A DNA stretch of 64,000 bases from Macrocystis pyrifera (Eukaryota; Sar; Phaeophyceae; Laminariales; Laminariaceae). The notes beneath the pieces are model-generated. The model was not told the DNA's origin and searched no databases. It saw nothing but the letters and a program-made list of their open reading frames with translations. Position numbers and translations under genes: made by a program. Every line of letters starts with the position of its first letter. Position 1 is the first letter of the stretch. Below, piece by piece: positions 42,001 to 55,200 of the stretch. The DNA lies in NCBI GenBank assembly GCA_031763025.1, contig JASSKH010000025.1, positions 6,032,689 through 6,096,688 on the forward strand, written 5' to 3'.

Positions 42001-45000
42001 CCGCTTTCGACCACCCGAGCGACCTACCTAGAGGAACCAGTTTTAGTGGGAAAGGAGAACAACCACAACGCCGGGAGACGCTTCCCCCGCAAGAACACCA
42101 GCTCGGCAGAAGGTGCCGGGGAACATCGATACGTCGTCGCTGCCTCATTTCATCGCCCAGACGGCCCACGAAGAGGCAGCAGCCGCGGTTGGAGAGGACA
42201 CGACGGCCGCATTGACCGAGGATACATCTGCACGAGCGCCAGCTCTGTATCAGGTACCAGTCAACATCGATACGGCGTCGCTGCCGCGTTCCATCGACGA
42301 GACCGCCCAACAGGAGGCACCAGCGGCAATGGGGAGTGCGGGAACGGCCACAATGACGGAAGCTCCACCTGCAGGAGCATCAGCTCGGAACAACGTGCCT
42401 GTTGACCATGACAAGTCATCGCTGCCGCGTTCGACCGCCGAGATGCCCACCCAGGAGACATCAACAACAGTGAGGAGAATGGCAACGGCGGCATCGGCAG
42501 ACGCTTCAACCGCAGGAATATCCGCACGACCGCAGGTGATTGTTGACTTTGACAGGTCGTCACTGCCGCTTTCGACCGCCCAAGCGACCCACCTAGAGGA
42601 ACCAGTTTTAGTAGCAAGGGAGACAACCACAACGTCGGCAGACGCTTCCCCCGCAAGGACACCAGCGCGGCAGCAGGTGTCGGGGAACATCGATACTTCG
42701 TCGCTGCCGCTTTCGATCCCCGAGACGGCCCACGAGAAGGCAGCAGTCGCGGTGGGAAGGAAACGATGACCGAATTGACCGAGGATGCATCTGCACGAGC
42801 GCCAGCTCTGTATCAGGTACTAGTCAACATCGATACGGCGTCGCTGCCGCATTTGCTTGCAGAGACGGCCCAACAGGAGGCACCAGCGGCAATGGGGAGT
42901 GCGGGAACGGCCACTGTGACGGAAGCTCCACCTGCAGGAGCATCAGCTCGGAAACAGGTGCCTGTTGACCATGACAAGTCATCGCTGACGCGTTCGACCG
43001 CCGAGATGCCCACCCAGGAAGCATCAACAACAGTGAGGAGAATGGCAACGGCGGCATTCGCAGACGCTTCAACCACAGGAATATCCGCTCGACCGCAGGT
43101 GATTGTTGACTTTGACAGGTCGTCACTGCCGCTTTCGACCGCCCAGGCGACCTACCTAGAGGAACCAGTTTTAGTGGGAAGAGAGACAACCACAACGTCG
43201 AGAGACGCTTCCCCCGCAAGAACACCAGCGCGGCAGCAGGTGCAGGGAACATCGATACGTCGTCGCTGCCGTTTTCGATGGCCGGAACGGCCGACGGGAA
43301 GGCAGCAACCCCAGTTGAAGAGGCAAAGACGGCCGCATTGACCGAAGATGCACCTGCACGAGCACCAGCTCGACATCAGGTACCAGCCAATGTCGATACG
43401 TCGTCGCTGCCGCGTTCCATCGACGAGACCGCCCAACAGGAGTCACCAGCGGAAATGGAGCGTGCGGGAACGGCCACAATGACGGAAGCTCTACCTGCAG
43501 GAGCATCAGCTCGGAAACAAGTGCCTGTCGACAATGACAAGTCATCGCTGCCGCGTTCGACCGCCGAGATGCCCACCCAGGAGACATCAACAACAGTGAG
43601 GAGAATGTCAACGGCGGCATCGGCAGACGCTTCAACCACAGGAATATCCGCTCGACCGCAGGTGATTGTTGACCTTGACAGGTCGTCACTGCCGCTTTCG
43701 ACCACCCGAGCGACCTACCTAGAGGAACCAGTTTTAGTGGGAAAGGAGACAACCACAACGTCGGCAAACGCTTCCCCCGCAAGAACACCAGCGCGGCAGA
43801 AGGTGCCGGGGAACATCGATACGTCGTCGCCGCCGCTTTCGATCTCCAAGAAGGCCCACGGGAAGGTAGCAGCCGCGGTGGGGGAGGCAAAGACGGCCGA
43901 ATTGACCGAGGATGCATCTGCGCGAGCGCCAGCTCTGTATCAGGTACCAGTCAACATCGGTACGTCGTCGCTGCCGCATTTGATCACAGAGATGGTCCAA
44001 CAGGAGGCACCAGCGGACATGGGGAGTGCGGGAATGGCCACAATGACAGAGGCCCCATCTGCAGGAGCATCAGCTCGGAAACAGGTGCCTGTTGACCATG
44101 ACAAGTCATCGCTGCCGCGTTCGACCGCCGAGATGCCCACCCAGGAGACATCAACAACAGTGCGGAGAATGTCAACTTCGGCATCGGCAGACGCTTCAAC
44201 CACAGGAATATCCACTCGACCGCAGGTGATTGTTGACCTTGACAGGTCGTCACTGCCGCTTTCGACCGCCGAAGCGACCTACCCAGAGGAACCAGTTTTA
44301 GTGGGAAGGGAGACATCAACAACGTCGGCAGACGCTTCCCCCGCAAGAACACCAGCGCGGCAGAAGGTGCAGGGGAACATCGATACGTCGTCGCTACCGT
44401 TTTCGATGGCCGGAACGGCCCACGGGAAGGCTGCAGCCGCGGTGGGGGAGGCAAAGACGGCCGAATCGACCGAGGATGCATCTGCACGAGCGCCAGCTCG
44501 ACAGCAGGTACCAGTCAACATCGATACGGCGTCGCTGCCGCATTTGCTTGCAGAGACGGCCCAACAGGAGGCACCAGCGGCAATGGGGAGTGCGGGAACG
44601 GCCACAATGACGGAAGCTCTACCTGCAGGAGCATCATCTCGGAAACAGGTGCCTGTGGGCCATGACAAGTCATCGATGCCGCGTTCTACCAATGACATGC
44701 TCACCCAGCAGGCATCAGGCGCAGTGAGGAGAAGGGCAACCGCGGCATCGGCAGACGCTTCAATCACAGGAATATCCGCTCGACCGCAGGTGCTTGTTGA
44801 CCTTGACAGGTCGTCACTGCCGCTTTCGACCGCCCAGGCGACCGATCTAGAGGAACCAGTTTTAGTGGGAAGGGAGACATCAACCACAACGTCGGGAGAC
44901 GCTTCCCCCGCAAGAACACCAGCGCGGCCGAAGGTGCCGGGGAACATCGATACGTCGTCGCCGCCGCTTTTGATGTCCGGAACGGCTCACGGGAAGGCAG

Positions 45001-48000
45001 CAGCCGCGGTGGAGAAGGAAGCGACGGGCGAATCGACCGAGGATGCATCTGCACGAGCACCAGCTCGACAGCAGGTACCAGCCAACATCGATACGTCGCC
45101 ACTACCGCGTTTGATTGCAGAGACGGCCCAACAGGAGGCACCAGCGGCAATGGAGAGTGCAGGACCGGCCACAATGACGGAAGCTCTACCTGCAGGAGCA
45201 TCAGCTCGGAAACAGGTGCCTGTGGGCCATGACAAGTCATCGATGCCGCGTTCTACCAATGACATGCTCACCCAGCAGGCATCAGCCGCAGTGAGGAGAA
45301 GGGCAACGGCGGCATCGGCAGACGCTTCAACCACAGGAATATCCGCTCGACCGCAGGTGCTTGTTGACCTTGACAGGTCGTCACTGCCGCTTTCGACCGC
45401 CCAAGCGACCTATCCAGAGGAACCAGTTTTAGTGGGAAGGGAAACATCTACCACGCCGGGAGACGCTTCCCCCGCAAGAACACCAGCGCGGCCGAAGGTG
45501 CCGGGGAACATCGATACGTCGTCGCTGCCGTTTTCGATGGCCGGAACGGCCCACGGGAAGGCAGCAGCCGCGGTGGGGAAGGAAGCGACGGCCGCATTGA
45601 CCGAGGATGCATCTGCACGAGCACCAGCTCGACGGCAGGTACCAGCCAACATCGATACGTCGCCACTACCGCGTTTGATTGCAGAGACGGCCCAACAGGA
45701 GGCACCAGCGGCAATGGAGAGTGCAGGACCGGCCACAATGACGGAAGCTCTACCTGCAGGAGCATCAGCTCGGAAACAAGTGCCTGTGGGCCATGACAAG
45801 TCATCGATGCCGCGTTCGACCGCCGAGATGCCACCCAGGAGGCATCAGCCGCAGTGAGGAGAAGGGCAACGGCGGCATCGGCAGACGCTTCAACCACAGG
45901 AATATCCGCTCGACCGCAGGTGCCTGTCGACCTTGACAGGTCGTCACTGCCGCTTTCGACCGCCCAGGCGACCTATCCAGAGGAACCAGTTTTAGTGGGA
46001 AGGGAAACATCCACCACGTCGGGAGACGTTTCCCCCGCAAGAACACCAGCGCGGCCGAAGGTGCAGGGGAACATCGATACGTCGTCGCTACCGTTTTCGA
46101 TGGCCGGAACGGCCGACGGGAAGGCAGCAGCCGCGGTGGGGAAGGAAGCGACGGCCGCATTGACCGAGGATGCATCTGCACGAGCACCAGCTCGACAGCA
46201 GGTACCAGTCAACGTCGATACGGCGTCGCTACCGCGTTTGATTGTAGAGACGGCCCAACAGGAGGCACCAGCGAAAATGGAGCGTGCGGGACATTCCACA
46301 ATGACGGAAGCTCCACCTGCAGGAGCATCAGCTCGGAAACAAGTGCCTGTGGGCCATGACAAGTCATCGATGCCGCGTTCTACCAATGACATGTTTACCC
46401 AGGAGGCATCAGGCGCAGTGAGGAGAAGGGCAACGGCGGCATCGGCAGACGCTTCAACCACAGGAATATCCGCTCGACCGCAGGTGCCTGTTGATCTTGA
46501 CAGGTCGTCACTGCCGCTTTCGACCGCCCAGGCGACCTATCCAGAGGAACCAGTTTTAGTGGGAAGGGAGACATCAACCACGTCGGGAGACGCTTCCCCC
46601 GCAAGAACACCAGCGCGGCCGAAGGTACAGGGGAACATCGATGCGTTGTCGCTGCCACGTTCGATCGCTGAGAAGGCCCGCGAGGAGGCAGCAGTCGCGG
46701 TGAGGGAGGCAACGACGGGCGAATCGACCGAGGATGCATCTGTACGAGCACCAGCTCGACAGCAGGTACCAGTCAACATCGATACGTCGTCGCTGCCGCG
46801 TCTTATCGCAGAGACGGCCCAGCAGGAGGCACCAGCAGCAATGCCAGCGGCAATGGGGAGTGCGGGAACGGCCACAGTGACGGATGCTCCACCTGCAGGA
46901 GCATCAGCTCAGAAACAGGTGCGTGTTGACCATGACAGGTCATCGCTGCCGCGTTCGACCGCCGAGATGCCCACCCAGGAGGCATTAGCCGCAGTGAGGA
47001 GAATGGCAACGGCGGCATCCGCAGACGCTTCACCCAGAGGGATACACGCTCGACCGCAGGTGCCTGTTGAGCTTGACAGGTCGTCACTGCCACTTTCGAC
47101 AGCCCAAGCGACCAATCTAGAGGAACCAGTTTTAGTGGAAAGGGAGACAACCGCAACGTCGAGAGACGCTTCCCCCGCAAGAACACCAGCGCGGCAGAAG
47201 GTGCAGGGGAACATCGATACGTTGTCGCTGCCGCCTTCGATGCCCGAGACGGCCCACGAAGAGGCAGCAGCCGCGGTGGGAAGGAAGCGACGGCCGCATT
47301 GGCCGAAGATGCACCTGCACGAGCACCAGCTCGACAGCAGGTACCAGCCAATGTCGATACGTCGTCGCTGCCGCGTTTGATCGACGAGACCGCCCAACAG
47401 GAATCACCAGCGGAAATGGAGCGTGCGGGAACGGCCACAACGACGGAAGCTCTACCTGCAGGAGCATCAGCTCGGAAACAGGTGCCTGTCGACAATGACA
47501 AGTCATCGCTGCCGCGTTCGACCGCCGAGATGCCCACCCAGGAGACATCAACAACAGTGAGGAGAAGGGCAACGGCGGCATCGGCAGACGCTTCAACCAC
47601 AGGAATATCCGCTCGACCGCAGGTGCCTGTCGACCTTGACAGGTCGTCACTGCCGCTTTCGACCGCCCAGGCGACCTATCCAGAGGAACCAGTTTTAGTG
47701 GGAAGGGAGACATCAACGACGTCGGCAGACGCTTCCCCCGCAAGAACACCAGCGCGGCCGAAGGTGCAGGGGAACATCGATACGTCGTCGCTACCGTTTT
47801 CGATCTCCAAGAAGGCCGACGGGAAGGCAGCAGCCGCGGTGGGGGAGGCAAAGACGGCCGAATTGACCGAGGATGCATCTGCACGAGCGCCAGCTCTCTA
47901 TCAGATGCCAGTCAACATCGGTACGTCGTCGCTGCCGCGTTTGATCGCAGAGATGGTCCAACAGGAGGCACCAGCGGACATGGGGAGTGCGGGAATGGCC

Positions 48001-50494
48001 ACAATGACAGAGCCCCCATCTGCAGGAGCATCAGCTCGGAAACAGGTGCCTGTTGACCATGACAAGTCATCGCTGCCGCGTTCGACTGCCGAGATGCCCA
48101 CCCAGGAGACATCAGGCGCAGTGAGGAGAATGTCAACTTCGGCATCGGCAGACGCTTTAACCACAGGAATATCCACTCGACCGCAGGTGCTTGTTGACCT
48201 TGACAGGTCGTCACTGCCGCTTTCGACCGCCGAAGCGACCTACCTAGAGGAACCAGTTTTAGTGGGAAGGGAGACAACCACAACGTCGGCAGACGCTTCC
48301 CCCGCAAGAACACCAGCGCGGCAGAAGGTGCCGGGGAACATCGATACGTCGTCGCTGCCGTTTTCGATGGCCGGAACGGCCCACGGGGAGGCTGCAGCCG
48401 CGGTGGGGGAGGCAAAGACGGCCGCATTGACCGAGGATGCATCTGCACGAGCGCCAGCTCTGTATCAGGTACCAGTCAATATCGATACGGCGTCGCTGCC
48501 GCATTTGCTTGCAGAGACGGCCCAACAGGAGGCACCAGCGGCAATGGGGAGTGCGGGAACGGCCACAGTGACGGAAGCTCCACCTGCAGGAGCATCATCT
48601 CGGAAACAGGTGCCTGTTGACCATGACAGGTCGTTACTGCCGCGTTCGACCACCACGACGGCCCACCAGGGGGCATCAGCCACAGTGAGGAGAATGACAC
48701 CGGCGGCATCGGCAGACGCTTCACCCACAGGAATACCCGCTCGACCGCAGGTGCCTGTTGACTTTGACAGGTCGTCACTGCCGCTTTCGACCGCACAAGC
48801 GACCTACCTAGAGGAACCAGTTTTAGTGGGAAAGGCTACAACCACCACCTCGGCAGACGCTCCACCCGCAGGAACACTAGCGCGGCAGAAGGTGCGGGTA
48901 ACATCGATACGTTGTCACTGCCGCGTTCGATCGCCGAGACGGCCGACGAAGGAACAGCAGCCGCGGTTGGGGAGGCGACAACGGCCGCATTGAAAGAGGA
49001 TCCACGAGCACCAGCTCGGGAACAGGTGCCTGCTGACATGCACACGCCAGTATTGCCGTGTTCAACCACCGAGACGGCGCACCAGGAGGCACCAGCCGTA
49101 ATGACCAGGGCGGCAACGGCCGCGATGACGGAGGATCTACCTGCACGAACACCACCTAGGCAGCAGGTGCCTGCTTACATCGACACGTTGTCACGGCCGG
49201 ATTCGACCGCCGACACAACCCACCAGGAGGCACCAGCCGCGGTGGTGAGGGCGGTGGCGGCCTCGTTGACAGAGGCTTCATCGTCAAGAGCACTGACTCG
49301 GCAGCAGGCGCCTGTTGTCCTTGACAGGTCGTCACCGCCGCGTTTTCCCCCCGCAGGGATGGCCCACCAGGAAGCAGCAATCACGGTGGGGAAGGCGGCA
49401 ACGTCCGCATCGGCAGATTCTCCGCTTTCAATCGTGCTTGTCACACGACGGTCGCAGCTGGGCGACCACGCAGCCCAGGCAGTGCCAACCCCCCTGTTGC
49501 AGACGGCTTGTGACCCGCTAGCAGGGACGCCACCGTGGCAGCCGGCCTGTCGTGATACTAGCGGATGCCCCTCCCCCATTAAGTCAACCATGTCTTCTCC
49601 TACTACGTTACCACCGCCACATTCGGCCGGTGAGATGCCCAACCAGCCGCTACCAGCCTCGATGGGGGGTCGGCAACGAACCCATTGGAGGAAGCGCCGA
49701 CGCGAGACACGGCACCTGCTATCGTGGTCGTCCCACCATGCCCGCAGCCGGGCGCAGCATCCGCCCAAGCGGTGGTGATCGCGGTGGTCGAGCCGCCATT
49801 CGTACCCTCGGCAGGGTCTACCGTAAACGCTGGACCAAACGGGAGGCCGTCTCCACAGTTAACGGCTCGAGCAGGCCAGGCGAACCAGTCGCCTTCTGCA
49901 GGGGGCTCTGCAGTCACGAACGGTTCAGCGACCGTGACACCCAGGGACGCTAGCTCCTCCGAACAAGCGCCTGCTGAACCTGACGTGCCCCCTCCGCGGG
50001 TACGTACAGAAGGACGGGCCAACACCGACCGCGAAGCTGCGGTGCAAGGTGGGAAGAGTGTCACCACGGAGTCCGATGGATCGGGGCATGAAGACAGGTC
50101 GTCCCCAAAGGTTGGGGCTCGGCAGGGCCGGGCGAGCCAGTCGTCTTCTGCGGGGGGCTCTGCTGACGAGGATGATTCCACGGCGGTAAAATCCAAGGGC
50201 ACTAGCTCCCCCGGACAGGGGCCCACTGACCCTGGCGTGCGTCCTCCGCGGGCACAAGCTGGAAGACGAGCTAACACCGGCAACAATCGGGCTGGTAAAG
50301 GGGGCGCCACGAAGCCGGGCGGATCTGGTTTTAAGGGGGGGGATCCTCGGCAGCTTGGGACCCAGAAGGGCCGGAAGAAGGGCCGCCAGGGCTCCAGCTC
50401 CTCTCGGGACGGGGACGCGAATCGCGGAGATTCAGCGTCAAGCGGCAGCACCCCGCACGTGGTTCCGAAGTTCCGGTGCGTTCGACCTCGCTAG
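39057..50494 (+). CDS. giant 47-residue-repeat Ala/Ser/Thr/Pro-rich protein gene, frame-interrupted
   Basis: One coding direction stays open for 11.4 kb through segments 39108-40004, 39715-41628, 41549-41791, 41788-42405, 42113-42769, 42766-43341, 43278-45857 (859 aa), 45854-47380, 47299-48993, 48912-49778 and 49685-50494 (ends TAG). Repeat units are 47 residues, pattern V-x-V-x-x-D-x-SSLP-...-A-x-A-R-x-Q. They cycle as four types: VNIDTSSLP, VDHDKSSLP, VDLDRSSLP and GNIDTSSLP. After the repeats comes a polar tail, rich in Gly/Ser with KGRKKGRQG near the end; there is no membrane segment. Segments change frame by single-base gains or losses, mostly in G or C runs (listed as a finding). No start codon is seen: the frame opens after a TAA at 39054, and an acceptor (CCGGCAG, 39083) suggests an upstream exon. 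Composition is mucin/AGP-like, which would suit a secreted or wall protein; that is inference. No known family recognised. Confidence 0.65.
39420..49450 (+). repeat. 141-bp coding minisatellite with 564-bp higher-order period
   Basis: The word GTCAACATCGATAC marks the first unit type and recurs near 39433, 39998, 40565, 41129, 42260, 42824 and 43953. Spacings are 564-567 bp or a multiple. One period is four units of 141 bp (47 codons each). About 17 higher-order periods (roughly 70 units) are present. Unit boundaries keep the reading frame, so period length is under coding constraint. Confidence 0.9.
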
Positions 50495-52188
50495 GTGTGG
50501 GCACGGGGACCCAACTTACCGCCTGATGTAGCGATAGCTCTTGCGAACCAACGGGGGTCTGAAATGCAGAAAGTAACTTTCGGGTCTGTGATGTAAAGCC
50601 TTATTGGTATAACTATAGCTCTTCTTCTTGTGCGAAAGCTTTTTATGGTACTCGTATGCTCACCTCGTTTGTTGATTACTGCAGGTCCGAGGAGGTTTCG
50701 GGTCTGTCGCAAGGGCAAAGAAGAGGGCATCTTTTAGTTGAACACCGTAGTATATTATCGCTGAATACTGTTTGACATGCTTCAACGCACCTGACTCTGC
50801 GTTGACCCCTCCTGTAATGCGTCGCTGAGCTGTCGCCTGCTGTTTGCCGACCGTCACGCACACCATTTAGGGGCATGAAAAACCGCGGAAACACATGCTT
50901 CTTGCTGTCCGCGGTTCAGCTGATGAGGAAAATGACGACGTGCCACGAGAAACTGCTGGCATTCTCTGACAGCGAAACCCCTCCACAAGGTAAATGCGTG
51001 CGATGACAAATGGACTCTATGGAGCTACCATGCGTGTTCAGTGGGAAAACTGGAGAAGACAAGCCTCTGAAAGTAAATAGCAACACTGCATGGTAGAGGC
51101 GACACCACTGACTACACACTTGCAAGGATAGCAGGGAGATAGTAACAATATTGGCAGATGAACGGAGCGGTCGCTAACGGTTTAGCTCCAGTGTTTTTAA
51201 GCACAGGAAGCAATGACTCCAGCAGAACATTTCTTTTCTTGAAGAAAGTACGTATGGGGCGTCGCAAATCGACGTGGCTGTGGACCCGGCGTTGTTCGTA
51301 TATCAACGCACTGTATCGGTCTGTCGGGATGAAATCGGGAGATGTCCTTCTACCTTAGCTTTCGTGAGGTCTTCCAGGTGCTTTCATTCGAGGTGCGTCT
51401 GCACTCCGAAGTTTTTCCTCTGAGACGGAGATCCAAGGTGCGCAGCTTTAGCTATTGCGTGTGAGAATAGATAGAGTGTCTCCCGACGTAGCCTCTATAG
51501 AGGTGGTGACCTCGATGCAAGACCCGCGTTGCAGCACATGTCCTGACCTTCCTGAGGGCCCATTTAATCGGTCTGTCCCGCGCGTTCCATCCTGGTGGTC
51601 TCCCGTCCTTCCCTCGATGCTCTCCACCTGTCACAGGGAAGAAACTGACGTGGGCGGTGTCGCGGACCCTTAAGGTGTGTGACACCTAAACTGCATCGAC
51701 TTTATCTCGTTCAGACCCCATACGCGTACCTACGATGTCAAGTTGAAGCGTGCCTCCCTGAATGTCTCGGTGCGAGGTGCGGTAGCATCGCCTTGAGCTT
51801 TGGTGTTGAAGAGCCAACTGAGGAAGCCCCATAGCTGACGACTGGGCTACGAGTTGTCGCCAGCAAGTCGCATGTAGCCCTTTTTAGCCGGCGCCGTGCC
51901 ACAGTGATTCACCCGCCGAGAAAACTTGTGAGACACATAATATAACGTTTACCGTTCTGTCACCATGTATGCTACGAAGGTAAGATAAACTGTTGTGCAT
52001 TTGTGGGGAAGCTTCGATGATACGCTCTGAGATTTTTTCCCGATCACATCGGAGTTAGATGCATAAGTACGCTGCTTGGTCTGCACAGCAGTATTGGCGG
52101 TTCCACGTGATTTTAATTTATCCACGTCCGTCGAGCAGAAACGCCCTTCATCCCCCAACCAGTCGTCTTGGGTGCACTATTGTTCCAG
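50495..52188. other. between the repeat gene and the next gene; candidate small exons only
   Basis: Two exon-like pieces were noted but not firmly supported. 50920-50989 (MRKMTTCHEKLLAF, donor GGTAAATG) would join nothing in frame. 51158-51247 runs phase 0 to 0 between TTGGCAG and GTACGT, encodes DSSRTFLFLKK, and could be an upstream exon of the gene at 52189. The remainder is unique DNA without repeats that I could see. Confidence 0.4.
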
Positions 52189-52269
52189 GCGTTGCAAACC
52201 GAGGATGAAATGGGCCCGCTAGATCCGATGGAGTTGGTCGAGACGTTCTTCACCATGTTTTCCGGCTTC
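52189..52269 (+). CDS. unrecognised gene, exon with DPMELVETFF
   Basis: 27 codons between TTGTTCCAG and GTGAGT, phase 0 to 0, encoding ALQTEDEMGPLDPMELVETF and ending MFSGF. Consistent GC3-rich codon use. Confidence 0.6.
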
Positions 52270-55200
52270 GTGAGTGGCTATCCCAAGCTTTGAGGGTTCA
52301 CCTCAGTACTACTGCCGATTGAGGGTCGTGGCATGAAATGGTTGCCGGGTAGACTGCCCTGAGGACACAGCCCATCAGTACGTACCGAGGAAAGAGCTTC
52401 GAGACAACGGTAGCTGCACTCTGTATAGGCGTAGATTTGCGCTCGGTTTGGCACGGTCCTGCTGAGGCAGAGAGAGAGGCAATATATTCTCGCAGAGTGC
52501 ATACGCGTGCTACCCGTAGCCCCAAGCTCGAACAAATCACGATGCCCCATTGGCTGGGCTTTCCAACGCTTTTTTGCTTCTCGTCCCATTTGTTACATTC
52601 GCCCTTCTTTTTTCTCTCCTTCCTAGCCGTAATTCAGATCCGGTGCCACAAAGCAGGCTCTCCTCCCCCTTCCCCCTTCCCAATCCGGTTCGTGCCTTCA
52701 TCTTATCGCGAGAAGACTTCGGCCATTTTTTGCTTCTTGCCTCGTCGACTCGCGTCAAATTTGGCGGTGCTCGAAGCCCCTCCCTCGCTTCTTCAACCGG
52801 TTGCGACTCCCCGATGCAGCGATACTCGTAGGACGTTTCTCGCAGCGGTGCAGTTCTTGAATGGCAGTAGACGGCACCCTTAACGTAGTTTCGCCATTTA
52901 CGTCGAGCACTAACACAGCACGTCGCGTCTTGTTTGTTTTTCCAGCTCGGCTTCTCCCGAATCGTTCGGTACTAGGAAACAAAAAAAGATTCGAGCGGCG
53001 TGCACCCCGCTTCTGTGGGATGTAGACTGCCCCCCCGAGTATATCGTGGTTCTGCTGACGACGGGCCGGGACGGGCCTCCTGTTATGGAGCCCCACAGCT
53101 GTATGTGCAGTGTTGTTGTCTCTTCCGTTTTTGCGCAATGAACATGACCGACGTCGCATCACTGTTGTTTCTTCGCCAACGTCAACGCTGGGTACATGCG
53201 TCTGTCCGGCTTCAGTTCGAGCGTGGCCAACCGGCGGACATGAGCCTCGCGCTCGTTTCTATCCTTTCGAAGCTTGACGAAGAGACCCGCGATCGCCAGG
53301 TGAGCTCGAAGCGTGCAAACGACGAGCACTACATCGACTACACGGTGCTCTGTAACATCTACCCGATGCTCTTACGCTTTTGTCATGGGAACACTTGGCA
53401 TGATACTTTTGTTTGACCAGAACCGCTGGTACCGACTGTGGGGCCGAAGACATACATATCATTCCACCAAACATTTCCCTATTTATTTCCGCCTCTCTTA
53501 CGAGCGTTTCGGGGTCTCCTTCACCTTTAGAATCTATTTCTGGTTCGCTTTCTCATCGACGGCTTGCACAGAGTGAATAATCCCGTGCGCCAGTAGCTTC
53601 CGATCTCAATGTCAACCGGCAAAATCGTACTGACATATTTTGAAGAGATAAATGTCTTTCGCGCAGAGGTGCGCGATCGTTTTTCAGCTCTCGATTTTTC
53701 TCGACAACGGCAAGGGGGGCTAAAGCCGTACCAATGCACGCTATATTTTCGGAAGGCTCTTCACCAGATATTTCGGAAACCACCTTGTTCGGAAGTGGAA
53801 AACTTCCCTTCTGCGAAAATCAAGCGTGGAAAAAATGATCGCACTCCTGCGCGAACTCAAACCCTCATGACGGATATAAAGAGTATCGCAGACCAACTTG
53901 TACTTGGCGCTCTCCCGTGTCCCACGGCTCACTCGGCTGGTGCATGCAACCCATGCCCAATCCCTTCTCCAGCCCTGTTCGCCTTTGTTTGGACGATGTG
54001 TGTATGTGCGTGTCATACATTACTATGGTCTAGCCTGCCTCCGCGTCGTCGGTTTTCGTGAGGCTGTTCTCCCTCCCATGATATACCAGTAACCCTCGTG
54101 TGGTGCTCGGAATAGATATGCGGTAGGCTCTGCGGCATGTACGGTATCGCAGTTCCTCTCGCTACCCTCAAACATTTGTGATATCGCCATTCCGTTTTCA
54201 TTTCGCTACTTGCTCCGCTTTTTTTTCTTGTCGGAAATCTCCTCCCTTCCCCCCCCCCCCAAAGGTGTTAAGTTTGGTCCCATACCAGTTCGCCATCTTG
54301 TTTTTTGGTTTTTGTTTGTATCGTTACCCCGAGGTTTTCCGTGGCATCTTACCGGTGGAATACTTCCACTCCCCTCCTTCTCCCCCTCCTGCCGACTTTT
54401 TTTGCGGGTTGACGCGGTGCTGAATGTTTTTTTCGTGCCAGACGGGAGCTTCTATCGTCGATTCGGCCCGCTGGGAGTTGTCAGTCCAACACACCTGCCA
54501 CCGGTTGCAAGGTGAGGGGGCGCCCCGAGGCCTATCGAGAGTTAGCTTGAGGTTTGGGTTTTGCCGAAAGGCCGGCGCGCTTCTTACAGTAATACCAGGT
54601 ACATACATACATACGCATCGACGTATATGTTTGGGGCATTTGTGGAGTAGACTAGACGAAAAAAATCGTTTTTAAATAGTACATTTAGTGGTATCATTCT
54701 CTCCTATGGGAAAATTCTCCTGGCTCTACCAAGGTATAATTTGGGGTTCGTGTTTCTTGCTTCACAGCACTGAAATATCAGCATCATGATTACGCCGTCA
54801 TCGTGGCGGGACGAACGTAATACAAAGTATGGGAACTATCCAATGCAGTTACAGTACGCTGCAGCAGGTAAGAGCCTCCTGTTTTTGGCTCAGGCTCGCG
54901 GCTTACTGTGATGATGTCAACACTGACTAGAGGCTATCAAAGGCTATTATACAATATTTAGAATGTCTTTCCTCGCTGAGCACAAATTCTCGATCTGTGT
55001 ATCCTTAAAATAAAAAAAAGTCAGCTTGAAATTCTTAATTCCCAAACCCTTACCACATCAGATTTGTCGCGTGCTATATTACTGGAACGTAGCCCGATCG
55101 GTCTCCCGGGGTGTTCCCCTACCGCTTACCGCAGTGTCATCCTCGGGGACTCGCGTTATTTGCAGGCGTGCTTCGATTTGCGAGCTCGATCAGGGGAGCA

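Noticed and set aside
39029-49768. Minus-strand open frames with their own 47-residue repeats (SSIVERGSDD-like)
   Set aside because: A 141-bp unit without stops opens several frames at once. Plus-strand frames are much longer (859 versus 282 codons).
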